The notes under the pieces are model-generated. The model made no database searches. It saw nothing but the letters and a program-made list of their open reading frames with translations, and was not told the origin of the DNA. The translations under genes and the position numbers were made by a program. Of a DNA stretch of 17,291 nucleotides, positions 10,412 to 17,291 are shown piece by piece. Numbering within the stretch: the stretch's first letter is position 1; the number at the start of each line of letters is the position of its first letter. The DNA comes from an uncultured Actinomycetes bacterium (lineage in GTDB: Bacteria; Actinomycetota; Thermoleophilia; Solirubrobacterales; 70-9), in contig CAMLHB010000035.1 in NCBI GenBank assembly GCA_946479725.1, positions 1-17,291 of the forward strand. Reading direction: 5' to 3'.

Positions 10412-11289
10412 GGATCTGGCTGATGGCGGCGCGGCCGCGGACGCTGCCCGCGGCGATCGCTCCGGTCCTGGTCGGGACCGCGGCGGCGGTGCAGTGGGCC
10501 GGCGAGCTGCCGCGCTGGGGCGCCTTCCTCGCCGCCCTGGTCGGCTCGATCTTCATCCAGATCGGCACCAACCTCGCCAACGACTACTCCGACGCCAAGC
10601 GCGGCGCCGACACCGCCGACCGGCTGGGGCCGGTGCGGGTGACGGCGAGCGGGATGATCACCCCGCAGCGGGTGATGACCGCGACCTGGATCGCCTTCGC
10701 GGTCGCCGTCGCCTGCGGCATCTATCTGACCGCGGTCGCCGGCTGGGTGATCCTCCTGATCGGCGTCCTCTCGATCGCCGCCGGGGTCCTCTACACCGGC
10801 GGCCCACGGCCCTACGGCTACGCCGGCTTCGGCGAGGTCTTCGTCTTCCTCTTCTTCGGCCTCGTCGCGGTCAACGGCTCCTATTACGTGCAGCTGGAGG
10901 AACTCGACGCGCTGCCGCTGGGGCTCTCGATTTCGATCGGGTTCCTGGCGACGGCGATCATCGTCGTCAACAAGGTCCGCGACGTCGAGACCGACCGCCG
11001 CGCCGGCAAGAACACGCTGGCGGTGCGGATCGGCCGCGAGGCGGCGGTGCGCCTGTACATGGTGCTCGTCGCGGGCGGCTTCCTGGTGCTGCCGATCGCG
11101 CTCTGGGCGGGCGAAGCCAGCGCGCTGCCGATGATCGGCTGGCTGGCGGCGCCGTTAGCGGTCAAACCGGCGCGGACGCTGGCCGAGCGGCGGGACGGGC
11201 CGGCCCTGAACGGGGTGCTGGCGGCGACCGGGGCGCTGCTCGGCGCCTTCAGCCTGCTGGTCACGATCGGCCTCCTGATCTCCGCCTGA
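10408..11289 (+). CDS. menA: 1,4-dihydroxy-2-naphthoate polyprenyltransferase
   Basis: This 293-residue UbiA-family integral membrane enzyme attaches the polyprenyl chain to DHNA, releasing CO2 and giving demethylmenaquinone. The N-terminal [20 protein letters not shown] is typical of MenA. The first Asp-rich motif is [14 protein letters not shown] (55-68), and the second is [22 protein letters not shown] (about 188-209); both bind Mg-diphosphate in this family. About eight or nine hydrophobic helices are apparent. The ATG overlaps the menB stop by 4 nt. menC follows after 12 bp. Membership of the men operon makes MenA far likelier than another UbiA prenyltransferase. Confidence 0.95.
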   Translation: MRIWLMAARPRTLPAAIAPVLVGTAAAVQWAGELPRWGAFLAALVGSIFIQIGTNLANDYSDAKRGADTADRLGPVRVTASGMITPQRVMTATWIAFAVAVACGIYLTAVAGWVILLIGVLSIAAGVLYTGGPRPYGYAGFGEVFVFLFFGLVAVNGSYYVQLEELDALPLGLSISIGFLATAIIVVNKVRDVETDRRAGKNTLAVRIGREAAVRLYMVLVAGGFLVLPIALWAGEASALPMIGWLAAPLAVKPARTLAERRDGPALNGVLAATGALLGAFSLLVTIGLLISA

Positions 11290-11301
11290 GAGACTCGGGG
11301 C

Positions 11302-12375
11302 GTGCGCCTCAGCTCGGTCGAGGTCATCCCATACGCGCTGCCGTTCAAGCAGCCGTACGTGACGGCGCGCGGGGTGCTGCGGCAGCGCGAGATGGTGCTG
11401 CTGCGGGTGCGGGATGAGGACGGGGTCGTCGGGCTGGGGGAAGCGGTGCCGCTGGCGTTGCGGGGGGGCGTGTCGCTGACTGAGGTGGTGCGGGAACTCG
11501 AATCGTGGGCGGAGGATCGGGCGATTGAGGTCGCGGGACTGAGCGCTCCGGCTCGCTGTGCAGTGGCGGTGGCGCAGGCGGATTTGCTGGGTAGGAGGGT
11601 GGCGAACCGGGGTCCCGGGGAGGACGAAGCGGTTCCGTGCAATGCGACGCTGGTGGCTGGCGAGCCAGGCGCGGTCGCGGCTGACGCCGAAGCGTGGGCC
11701 GCCGACGGGTTCGGGACGTTCAAGCTGAAGCTCGGGGCCGAGTCCGCGAAAACTGACGATATGCGTCAGGTTTCGCGAACTCGCGAGGCTGACGTGGCAC
11801 AGGTGGGGGCGGTGCGGGAGGCGCTGGGGGCTGAGGTGCGGATTCGGGTCGATGCCAATCAGGCTTGGGACCTCGAGGCGGCCAAGGCGACGCTGGCGGC
11901 GTTGGAGCCCTATGGGATCGAGCTGGCGGAGCAGCCGGTCGGGACGCTCGACGAAATGGCGGAGCTGGCCCAGACGACTTCGATCCCCCTCGCGGCCGAC
12001 GAGAGCGTGACGTCTCTCGACGAGGCCGAGGCGGCCGTGACGCTCGGGGCCTGCGCCTACACCGGGATCAAGCTCTCCAAGGTCGGGGGACCGGAAGAAG
12101 CGCTGGCGATTGCCGACATCCTTCCCGCCTACGTCACCAGCGCCCTCGACGGCCCGGTCGGGATCGCGGCGGCGGCGCAGGTCGCGCTCAGCCTCGCTGA
12201 GACGGGGCATCCCGAGCGGCTGCACCTCGCCCACGGCCTCGCCACCCAGCGCCTCTTCGCCGAGACGATCGCCTCCGTCGAGTGCGAGCTGCGCGACGGA
12301 ATGTTGCACCTCCCTCCTGGCCCCGGCCTCGGGGTCGAGATCGACGAGGATGCCCTGCAGGCGCATCGCCTCTAG
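11302..12375 (+). CDS. menC: o-succinylbenzoate synthase
   Basis: This 357-residue enolase-superfamily enzyme dehydrates SHCHC to o-succinylbenzoate. Catalytic and metal residues are present: the KxK motif FKLKLG with Lys141/Lys143, Asp184 in RVDANQAW, Glu210 in ELAEQPV, Asp233 in AADES, and Lys257 in GIKLSK. The GTG start at 11302 is 12 bp after menA and has only a weak G-rich upstream region. Oddities: residues 149-164 (AKTDDMRQVSRTREAD) are extra relative to the family as I know it and are encoded by a 50-bp palindromic element. Codons in roughly the first two thirds end mostly in G and include rare AGG, GGT, ATT and TTG, unlike the C-ending codons of neighbours, switching near 11950-12000. 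The frame remains open and the active-site residues are intact, so the protein is probably functional. Confidence 0.92.
   Translation: MRLSSVEVIPYALPFKQPYVTARGVLRQREMVLLRVRDEDGVVGLGEAVPLALRGGVSLTEVVRELESWAEDRAIEVAGLSAPARCAVAVAQADLLGRRVANRGPGEDEAVPCNATLVAGEPGAVAADAEAWAADGFGTFKLKLGAESAKTDDMRQVSRTREADVAQVGAVREALGAEVRIRVDANQAWDLEAAKATLAALEPYGIELAEQPVGTLDEMAELAQTTSIPLAADESVTSLDEAEAAVTLGACAYTGIKLSKVGGPEEALAIADILPAYVTSALDGPVGIAAAAQVALSLAETGHPERLHLAHGLATQRLFAETIASVECELRDGMLHLPPGPGLGVEIDEDALQAHRL
11745..11794. repeat. Palindromic element embedded in frame within menC
   Basis: Arm 11745-11758 (CGCGAAAACTGACG) pairs with 11764-11777 (CGTCAGGTTTCGCG), 14 bp with one mismatch around an ATATG loop. The second arm can instead pair with the downstream segment: CGTCAG (11764-11769) with CTGACG (11789-11794), and TTTCGCG (11771-11777) with CGCGAGG (11782-11788) around AACT. 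It is thus three alternating copies of a motif near TCGCGAAACTGACG, able to form two mutually exclusive hairpins. It encodes menC residues 149-164. No second full copy is visible in this window. Confidence 0.7.
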
Positions 12376-12379
12376 CCCC

Positions 12380-14131
12380 ATGGACCCCACCAACGCCAAT
12401 ACCGCCCTCGCCTCGGCCTTCGCCGAGGAGCTCGCGCGGTCGGGGCTGCGGCTGGCGGTGGTCTCCCCCGGCTCGCGCTCGACGCCGTTGGCGGTGGCGC
12501 TGTGGCGGCAGCCGCAGATCGAGGTGAAGGTGATCGTCGACGAGCGCTCGGCCGGGTTCTTGGCCCTCGGGGCGGCGCAGGCGCGGCGGGAGCCGGTGGC
12601 GCTGCTCTGCACCTCGGGGACGGCGCTCGTCAACTACCACCCGGCGGTGGTCGAGGCCGACGAATCCGGGGTCCCGCTGCTGGTCCTCAGCGCCGACCGA
12701 CCGCCGGAGCTGCGCGGGATCGGGGCCGGGCAGACGATCGACCAGATCAAGAGCTTCGGGTCCTCGGTGCGCTGGTTCTGCGAAGTTGGCACCCACGAGG
12801 CCGACGACAGCGGACTCCTCCACTACCGCTCCGTCGCCTGCCGCGCGCTCGCGGCGGCCCGGGGAGAGACGCGGCCCGGACCCGTCCACCTCAACCTTCC
12901 CTGGCGCGAGCCGCTGGCGCCGGTCCCGGTCGAGGGTGCGGTGACCGCGACCGACGAGCTGGCCCTGAACGGCCGCGACGGCCGGCCACTCACCGCGGTC
13001 ACCCACATCGACCTCGAGCCCTCGGCCTTCCTCATCGAGGAGGTCGCCGGACACATCGGCAACGCGATCTCCGGCGTGATCGTCGCCGGCCGCCAGCTCG
13101 ACCCCGAGCTGCGCGAGCCGCTGGCGCACCTGGCCCGCGTCGCCGGCTTCCCGATCCTCGCCGACCCGACCTCGCAGCTCCGCTGCGGCCCTCACGACCG
13201 CTCCCACGTCGTAGCCGCCTACGACCTGCTGCTGCGCGAGGAGCACTTCGCCCGCTCGGTCGTCCCCGACATGATCCTCCGCTTCGGCGAGATGCCGACC
13301 AGCAAGCCGCTGCGCGCCTGGATCGAGGCCAGCGGCGCCGACGAGATCGTCGTTGACCCCTACGGCGGCTGGAACGAGCCGACCAACCGGGCGGCGGCGA
13401 TCCTCCGCGCTGACCCGACCGAGCTCGCGTCGGGTTGGGCGGCCCGGGTCGAGGGGCTGGAAGGACGCGAACGGCCGCTGCCCGATCGCTGGATGGACGC
13501 CGAGCGAGCGGCGCAAGCGGCGCTGGACGAAGCCCTCAACGGCGCCGAGATCTCAGAGCCGGCCCTCCATCGCGCCCTCGGCGCCGCCCACCGCGACGGC
13601 GACCTCGTCTACACCAGCTCGAGCATGCCGATCCGCGACCAGGAGGCCTTCCTCGGCGCCGCCGGCGCCGACGTCCACTTCCTCTCCAACCGCGGTGCCA
13701 ACGGCATTGACGGCCTGATCTCCTCCGGGATCGGCGCCGCCCACGCCAGCGGACGCCCGACCACGATCGTCAGCGGCGACCTCGGCCTCCTCCACGACAT
13801 CGGCGGCCTCGCAGCCCTCCGCGACGTCGAGACCCCGGTCCGCATCGTCGTCATCGACAACGACGGCGGCGGCATCTTCCATTTCCTGCCGCAGGAGCAA
13901 GCGCTGGAGAGCAACGAGTTCGAGGCCCTGCTCGGCACCCCCCGCGGCGTCGACGTCGCCAAGGCCGCGGCGCTCTTCGACCTCCCCCATCGCCGGCTTG
14001 AGTCGCTCGGCGACTTGCCGGAGGCCCTTGCCGCCGGCACCGCCCTGATCGAGGTGAAGACCGACCGGAGTACGAACGTCGAGGTCCATCGCCAGCTCGC
14101 CGCCGCGGTACACGAGGCGATCGGCCGCTAG
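12380..14131 (+). CDS. menD: 2-succinyl-5-enolpyruvyl-6-hydroxy-3-cyclohexene-1-carboxylate (SEPHCHC) synthase
   Basis: This 583-residue thiamine-diphosphate enzyme joins 2-oxoglutarate to isochorismate, the first committed menaquinone step. The N-terminal domain shows VVSPGSRSTPLA (28-39) and VDERSAGFLALG with Glu55, which activates the cofactor in the family. RGANGIDGLISSG and the Mg-ThDP motif beginning GDLGLLHD (Asp467) and ending at Asn494 (IDNDGGGIFHFLP) lie in the C-terminal third. Length is normal. It starts 4 nt after the menC stop with little Shine-Dalgarno, so it is probably coupled. Its TAG shares a CTAG palindrome with the stop of the convergent propeller gene, leaving no space for a terminator. 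Last gene of menB-A-C-D. Confidence 0.96.
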   Translation: MDPTNANTALASAFAEELARSGLRLAVVSPGSRSTPLAVALWRQPQIEVKVIVDERSAGFLALGAAQARREPVALLCTSGTALVNYHPAVVEADESGVPLLVLSADRPPELRGIGAGQTIDQIKSFGSSVRWFCEVGTHEADDSGLLHYRSVACRALAAARGETRPGPVHLNLPWREPLAPVPVEGAVTATDELALNGRDGRPLTAVTHIDLEPSAFLIEEVAGHIGNAISGVIVAGRQLDPELREPLAHLARVAGFPILADPTSQLRCGPHDRSHVVAAYDLLLREEHFARSVVPDMILRFGEMPTSKPLRAWIEASGADEIVVDPYGGWNEPTNRAAAILRADPTELASGWAARVEGLEGRERPLPDRWMDAERAAQAALDEALNGAEISEPALHRALGAAHRDGDLVYTSSSMPIRDQEAFLGAAGADVHFLSNRGANGIDGLISSGIGAAHASGRPTTIVSGDLGLLHDIGGLAALRDVETPVRIVVIDNDGGGIFHFLPQEQALESNEFEALLGTPRGVDVAKAAALFDLPHRRLESLGDLPEALAAGTALIEVKTDRSTNVEVHRQLAAAVHEAIGR

Positions 14132-15186
14132 CAGGTGATCGGGCCGGCGCCGCGCTCCGACCCAGGCTGCCAGGCGACACCCTCGTAATGGCCGCGATCG
14201 CCGCTCGAGAGCAGCGTCCCAAGGCATGAACCGTCGGCGTTGACCTGCATCACCGAGTTGCCCTCGGCGGGATGAGTCCGAACGAAGGGCTCGCCGCCCT
14301 TCAGCGTGGTGAAGGCGACGCGACTGCCCGAGGGGTCCCAGCTCGGCCAGGCCAGGCCGCCTTTGATCCGGGCGATGCGCTTCGGCTTGCCGACCAGGTT
14401 CGACCGGACCACGAGGAGCGCGGAACTGCCGGGCCCCCGATTGCCTTCGCGTTCCTTCGGGGGCAGGTACCTGGTGCGGACGTAGACGATCCGGGAGCCG
14501 TCGGGCGAGAAGACCGGTTCTTCGGCGTCCCGGGCGACGAGCCGCATCCTGCGGCTCTTCAGGTCGATGACGACGGCATCCTCGCCGTGGCCGTCGAAGC
14601 GCTCGGCGGCGAGGTGGCGGCCGTCGGGCGCATAGGAGGTCGGGGTCAGCTGCTGATGCCGCTTCCAGCCGGTGACCCGGCGGAAGCGCCTGCCGTTCAG
14701 CGACACCTTCCAGATCGCCCAATCGACGACGACCCCGTATTCGTCCCGCGCGAGGACCTGCGGCCGCTCGAAGTGGCCCTTGACGACCCGCAACTCGAGG
14801 AAGGTGAGCCAGTGGCCGTCCGGGGCGAAGATCGGTTCGGAGACGACGGTGGTCTTCGAGACCAGCCGCGGCTTTCCGCCCTCGGCGCCCACGACGTACG
14901 GCACCGGGCTGTATTCGCCGCGGCTGGAAGTGAAGCTGAGGAGGTCGCCGTCGGGCGACCAGGAGGGACGCGAGAGGTTCGGCCGGACGACCCCGTCGCC
15001 CTCGCCGCCGACCAGCAGCTGCGGGTCCTCCCCGCTCGGCCCGACCGTTTCGATCGCGCTGAGGTCCGGATAGGGACGGGAGACCTCGACCGCCAGCCGC
15101 GGTCCGGGCGGCGCCGCGGCCTCGGCGTCGACGGTCCCGAAGGCCACCAGCGCCAGCAGCGCGAAAAGGACGAGACGGCGAGCCAT
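14128..15186 (-). CDS. Secreted WD40-like (PD40/TolB-type) beta-propeller protein
   Basis: The protein has 352 residues. The N-terminus MARRLVLFALLALVAFGTVDAEAAA is a Sec signal peptide. Repeats of the WSPDG/F(S/A)PDG type recur about every 45-60 residues: RPSWSPDGDLLSFTS, EPIFAPDGHWLTFLE, PTSYAPDGRHLAAE, EPVFSPDGSRIVYVR and WPSWDPSGSRVAFTT, with a last VAWQPG. This is the PD40 pattern of TolB-like propellers, consistent with a six-bladed fold. No peptidase or other catalytic domain follows. ATG 15186 has AAGGAAG 5 nt upstream. It lies 77 bp downstream of menF on the same strand and meets menD tail to tail. The position within the men locus may be incidental. Function unknown, perhaps a cell-envelope binding or scaffold protein. 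Confidence 0.8.
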   Translation of the reverse strand: MARRLVLFALLALVAFGTVDAEAAAPPGPRLAVEVSRPYPDLSAIETVGPSGEDPQLLVGGEGDGVVRPNLSRPSWSPDGDLLSFTSSRGEYSPVPYVVGAEGGKPRLVSKTTVVSEPIFAPDGHWLTFLELRVVKGHFERPQVLARDEYGVVVDWAIWKVSLNGRRFRRVTGWKRHQQLTPTSYAPDGRHLAAERFDGHGEDAVVIDLKSRRMRLVARDAEEPVFSPDGSRIVYVRTRYLPPKEREGNRGPGSSALLVVRSNLVGKPKRIARIKGGLAWPSWDPSGSRVAFTTLKGGEPFVRTHPAEGNSVMQVNADGSCLGTLLSSGDRGHYEGVAWQPGSERGAGPITC

Positions 15187-15263
15187 CTCACTTCCTTACC
15201 CCCTACCTCGCGGGAATCGCCCTCCCCGGGTCCGGCGACCGTCGAGACGAGCGGACGGATCGG

Positions 15264-16667
15264 CTACTCGGCAAGAAGCGGCAGCAGCGCCTGCAGCTTC
15301 ACCTCGGTCTCGGCCAGCTCGGCCTCGGGGTCCGAGCCGGCGACGACGCCGACGCCGGCGAAGAGGTGGGCCTCGCGGTCGCGGAGGAGGGCGCTGCGGA
15401 GGGCGACGCAGAACTCGCCGTCCTCGGTCGCGTCCATCCAGCCAACCGGGGCCGCGTACCAGCCGCGGTCCATGCCCTCGAGCTCGGCGATCGCGGCGGC
15501 AGCCGCGGGCCAGGGCTCGCCGCCGACCGCGGGCGTCGGGTGGAGGAGGCCGGCGAGCTCGATCGCCGAGCGGGGGTCGGCCATCTGGGCGATCACCGGC
15601 GTCGCCAGGTGCTGGATGTTCGCCACCTTGACGATCTCCGGCTCGGCCGCGGCCTCGACCCAGACGGCGTGCGGGCGCAGGGCGCGGACGATCCGCTCGG
15701 CGACGATCCGCTGCTCGCGGCGGTCCTTGTCGCTGCGCAGCAGCTGCTCGCCGAGGTGGTCGTCAACGGCCGGGTCGGAGCTGCGGCGGGTCGAGCCGGC
15801 GAGGGCGACGGTGGAGACGCTGGCGCCGGAACGGCGGACCAGCAGCTCCGGGCTGGCGCCGATGAAAGCGGCCTCGGGCGTGCCGCAGCAGAAGCAGAAG
15901 CAGGCCGGGAACTGCTCGCGCATGCCGCCGAAGACCGCGGCCGGGTCATAGGCGCCGGCGGCGCTGACGATCACCTCGCGGGCGAGCACCACCTTGCTCA
16001 TCTCGCTGGCGGCGATCCGCGATGTGGCGCCCTCGACCACGGCTTCGAACTCGCGCGGCGGGCGGGCGCTGCGGATCTCGGCGTGGGCGGTCGGGTGCGG
16101 GTCGAGCAGCGGCAGCGGGGCGTCGAGGCGGAGCGCGGCGAGGCGCGAGCGCAGCCTCTCCCCCAGTCGTTCGACATCCTCCCCCGGCCGGACGATCGCG
16201 TTGACGGTGAGGAAGGCGCGCCCGCCGCTGCTGCAGAGCGATACCTCGGGCAGGACGAGGGAGGCCGGCGCCAGCGAGGACCAGGTCGGCGTCGAGCCGC
16301 CCTCGGGGTCGAAGGCGAAGCCGCCGAGCCAGACCGGCCCGGCGCCTGCCGGAAGCCCCCGCGGCTCCTCGAGGACGGCGCCGCCCCCGATCCGCAGGCA
16401 CTCCTCGGCGACCTCGCCGAAACGTGCCTCGCCCCGCGAACTCGCCTCGTGCGCGACGCCGAGGCCCGCCAGGGCGAACTCCCTGTCCGGCTGCTCCCAG
16501 CAGAACCAGCGATCGCTCGCCAACCGCGAAGCGAAGACGACCGCGCAGGGGTCGTCGACCTCGACTTCCTCGGTGATGCTTACAAGAGTTCTTCTTCCCC
16601 GGGCGAGAGCGCGAGCGGCCGCCGGTCGGAGGCTAGAAAATGACGAAGTCCAGAGGTCGCCAGGCAA
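15264..16667 (-). CDS. menF: Isochorismate synthase (menaquinone type)
   Basis: This chorismate-utilising enzyme isomerises chorismate to isochorismate, feeding MenD. Recognisable stretches are SEMSKVVLAREVIV, FIGASPELLVRR, ALAGSTRR, LLRSDKDRREQRIVAERI, ANIQHLATPV, LLHPTPAVGGEP, MDRGWYAAPVGWMD, GEFCVALRSALL and LFAGVGVVAGSDPEAELAETEVKLQALLPLL. These fit MenF/EntC/DhbC rather than anthranilate synthase. The 5' end is uncertain. The coordinates use TTG 16667 (467 residues), inside the cloverleaf repeat. Homology suggests a start near ITEEVEVDDPCAV, but codon 16577 there is ATC. The next usual start is TTG 16523 (419 residues), directly before ASDRWFCWEQPDREFALAG. The catalytic domain is complete in every case. 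menF follows ilvN on the same strand, separated by the repeat. Confidence 0.9.
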   Translation of the reverse strand: MPGDLWTSSFSSLRPAAARALARGRRTLVSITEEVEVDDPCAVVFASRLASDRWFCWEQPDREFALAGLGVAHEASSRGEARFGEVAEECLRIGGGAVLEEPRGLPAGAGPVWLGGFAFDPEGGSTPTWSSLAPASLVLPEVSLCSSGGRAFLTVNAIVRPGEDVERLGERLRSRLAALRLDAPLPLLDPHPTAHAEIRSARPPREFEAVVEGATSRIAASEMSKVVLAREVIVSAAGAYDPAAVFGGMREQFPACFCFCCGTPEAAFIGASPELLVRRSGASVSTVALAGSTRRSSDPAVDDHLGEQLLRSDKDRREQRIVAERIVRALRPHAVWVEAAAEPEIVKVANIQHLATPVIAQMADPRSAIELAGLLHPTPAVGGEPWPAAAAAIAELEGMDRGWYAAPVGWMDATEDGEFCVALRSALLRDREAHLFAGVGVVAGSDPEAELAETEVKLQALLPLLAE

Positions 16668-16753
16668 GGACGCAGGAAGCCTGAATAGCAGAGCTATTCA
16701 GGCGACTGAGGACGCCGCATGGCGGCGTCTGGGGTCGTCATTTTCAGTCTCCG
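16627..16753. repeat. Cloverleaf-like nested inverted repeat between ilvN and menF
   Basis: The outer helix pairs GAAAATGACGA (16636-16646) with TCGTCATTTTC (16735-16745), 11 bp perfect. Beyond one bulged base it continues with 16627-16634 against 16746-16753, eight more pairs of which one is G-T. Enclosed are a perfect 11-bp hairpin GCCTGAATAGC/GCTATTCAGGC (16679-16703, loop AGA), a perfect 8-bp hairpin GACGCCGC/GCGGCGTC (16711-16729, loop ATG), and a weak arm GTCC/GGAC (16648-16671). The right side contains the ilvN stop codon and last codons. It may be a mobile palindromic repeat, a transcribed structured RNA, or a terminator/attenuator before menF. Lack of anticodon and T-arm sequences argues against tRNA. 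Confidence 0.75.
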
Positions 16754-17289
16754 CCGCGGCCGATTGCGATCTCGCCCGTCCGAACCATTTCGACCAGGCC
16801 GTGCGGGCGGACCATCCGCTCGAAGGCCTCGATCTTGTCGGCGGATCCGGTCACCTCGATCGTCATCGTCCGCCGCGCGACGTCGACGATTTTCCCCCGG
16901 AAGATCTCGGCGAACTGGATGATCTCGGCCCGGTTCTCGACCGCCGAGGAGACCTTGAACAGCGCCATCTCGCGGGCGACCGTCTCCTCCGGCTCCATGT
17001 CGCGGATCTTCAGCACGTTGACGAGCTTGTGCAGCTGCTTGGTCACCTGGTCGATCGGGTGGACGGCGCCGTCGAGGGTGAGCGTGATCCGCGAGATGCT
17101 GGGGTCGTCGGTCGGGCCGACGGCGAGCGTGTCGATGTTGAAGCCGCGGCGCGAGAAGAGCCCGGCGATGCGCGCCAAAACGCCCGGCTTGTTCTCCACC
17201 AGGATCGAGAGGATGTGCTTGCGCCCGCTCAGTTGACCGGGCACATGCAGGTCCTCGAGCCGAACGGCCTGCGGCGTCCCGGCCTCCAT
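16744..17289 (-). CDS. ilvN: Acetolactate synthase, small (regulatory) subunit
   Basis: The 181-residue regulatory partner of the IlvB catalytic subunit confers valine feedback and full activity. The N-terminal ACT domain (about residues 22-95) reads KHILSILVENKPGVLARIAGLFSRRGFNIDTLAVGPT, highly conserved. The C-terminal domain includes REMALFKV, FRGKIVDVARRTMTIEVTG and KIEAFERMVRPHGLVEMVRTG. ATG 17289 is the second base of TGATG, so the start probably overlaps the stop of ilvB beyond the window. An alternative GTG at 17244, with GAGGA 8 nt upstream, would give 166 residues starting nearer the ACT domain. The stop lies inside the outer helix of the cloverleaf repeat. Confidence 0.95.
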   Translation of the reverse strand: MEAGTPQAVRLEDLHVPGQLSGRKHILSILVENKPGVLARIAGLFSRRGFNIDTLAVGPTDDPSISRITLTLDGAVHPIDQVTKQLHKLVNVLKIRDMEPEETVAREMALFKVSSAVENRAEIIQFAEIFRGKIVDVARRTMTIEVTGSADKIEAFERMVRPHGLVEMVRTGEIAIGRGGD

Positions 17290-17291
17290 CA
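17289..17291 (-). other. Probable stop codon of an upstream gene (likely ilvB)
   Basis: The last three bases read TGA on the minus strand and overlap the ilvN ATG by one base (TGATG), the usual ilvB-ilvN coupling arrangement. The reading frame of the upstream gene is outside the window, so this is inference from gene order. Confidence 0.4.

Noticed and set aside
16627..16753. Cloverleaf read as a tRNA gene
   Set aside because: The helices are too long, the three loops are only 3-nt or irregular, and no anticodon arm, T-loop GTTCGA-type sequence or 7-bp acceptor stem is present.

Overview
The window is high-GC, almost gap-free bacterial DNA. It looks like an actinobacterial chromosome, most plausibly a deep-branching high-GC lineage such as Thermoleophilia/Solirubrobacterales. 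That placement is inferred from gene content, protein style (actinobacterial-type SerC, DHA2-type exporter, complete menaquinone set) and TANNNT-type promoter boxes directly in front of start codons. It has not been tested by search. No stretch longer than 300 bases lacks a gene. The left edge (1-86) is a near-pure C run that looks like a sequencing or assembly artefact at a contig end, not genome.

Layout, left to right. leuA (minus strand) is preceded by a 19-codon leader peptide with a run of leucine codons. Those codons are complementary to the leuA ribosome binding site, a self-contained leucine-responsive attenuator. Next come a divergent DHA2-type MFS exporter (plus), a small secreted RTX-like calcium-binding protein (minus), the serine pair serC-serA (minus, overlapping by 4 nt), a small cupin (plus) and ilvC (minus). 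From 8198 to 16667 lies a menaquinone block: menE (minus), then divergently menB-menA-menC-menD (plus, overlapping or nearly touching), then a secreted WD40-like beta-propeller protein (minus, convergent with menD) and menF (minus). ilvN (minus) closes the window, and its start codon probably overlaps the stop of ilvB just outside.

How the genes fit together. MenF, MenD, MenC, MenE, MenB and MenA cover chorismate to demethylmenaquinone, except for MenH and the DHNA-CoA thioesterase; the final methyltransferase is also absent here. IlvN, IlvC and LeuA are branched-chain amino acid enzymes, and SerA/SerC make phosphoserine. The menaquinone block sits between ilvN and ilvC, which are commonly neighbours, and ilvC has its own promoter-like box.

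Most unusual structures: (i) a roughly 50-bp palindromic element embedded in frame inside menC, encoding about 16 extra residues just after the catalytic KxK motif; (ii) a roughly 127-bp cloverleaf-like nested inverted repeat between ilvN and menF that overlaps the ilvN stop and covers the only upstream candidate start of menF; (iii) the leuA leader; (iv) a SerA whose catalytic Glu is replaced by Gln in a locally divergent segment, either biology or base-call error.
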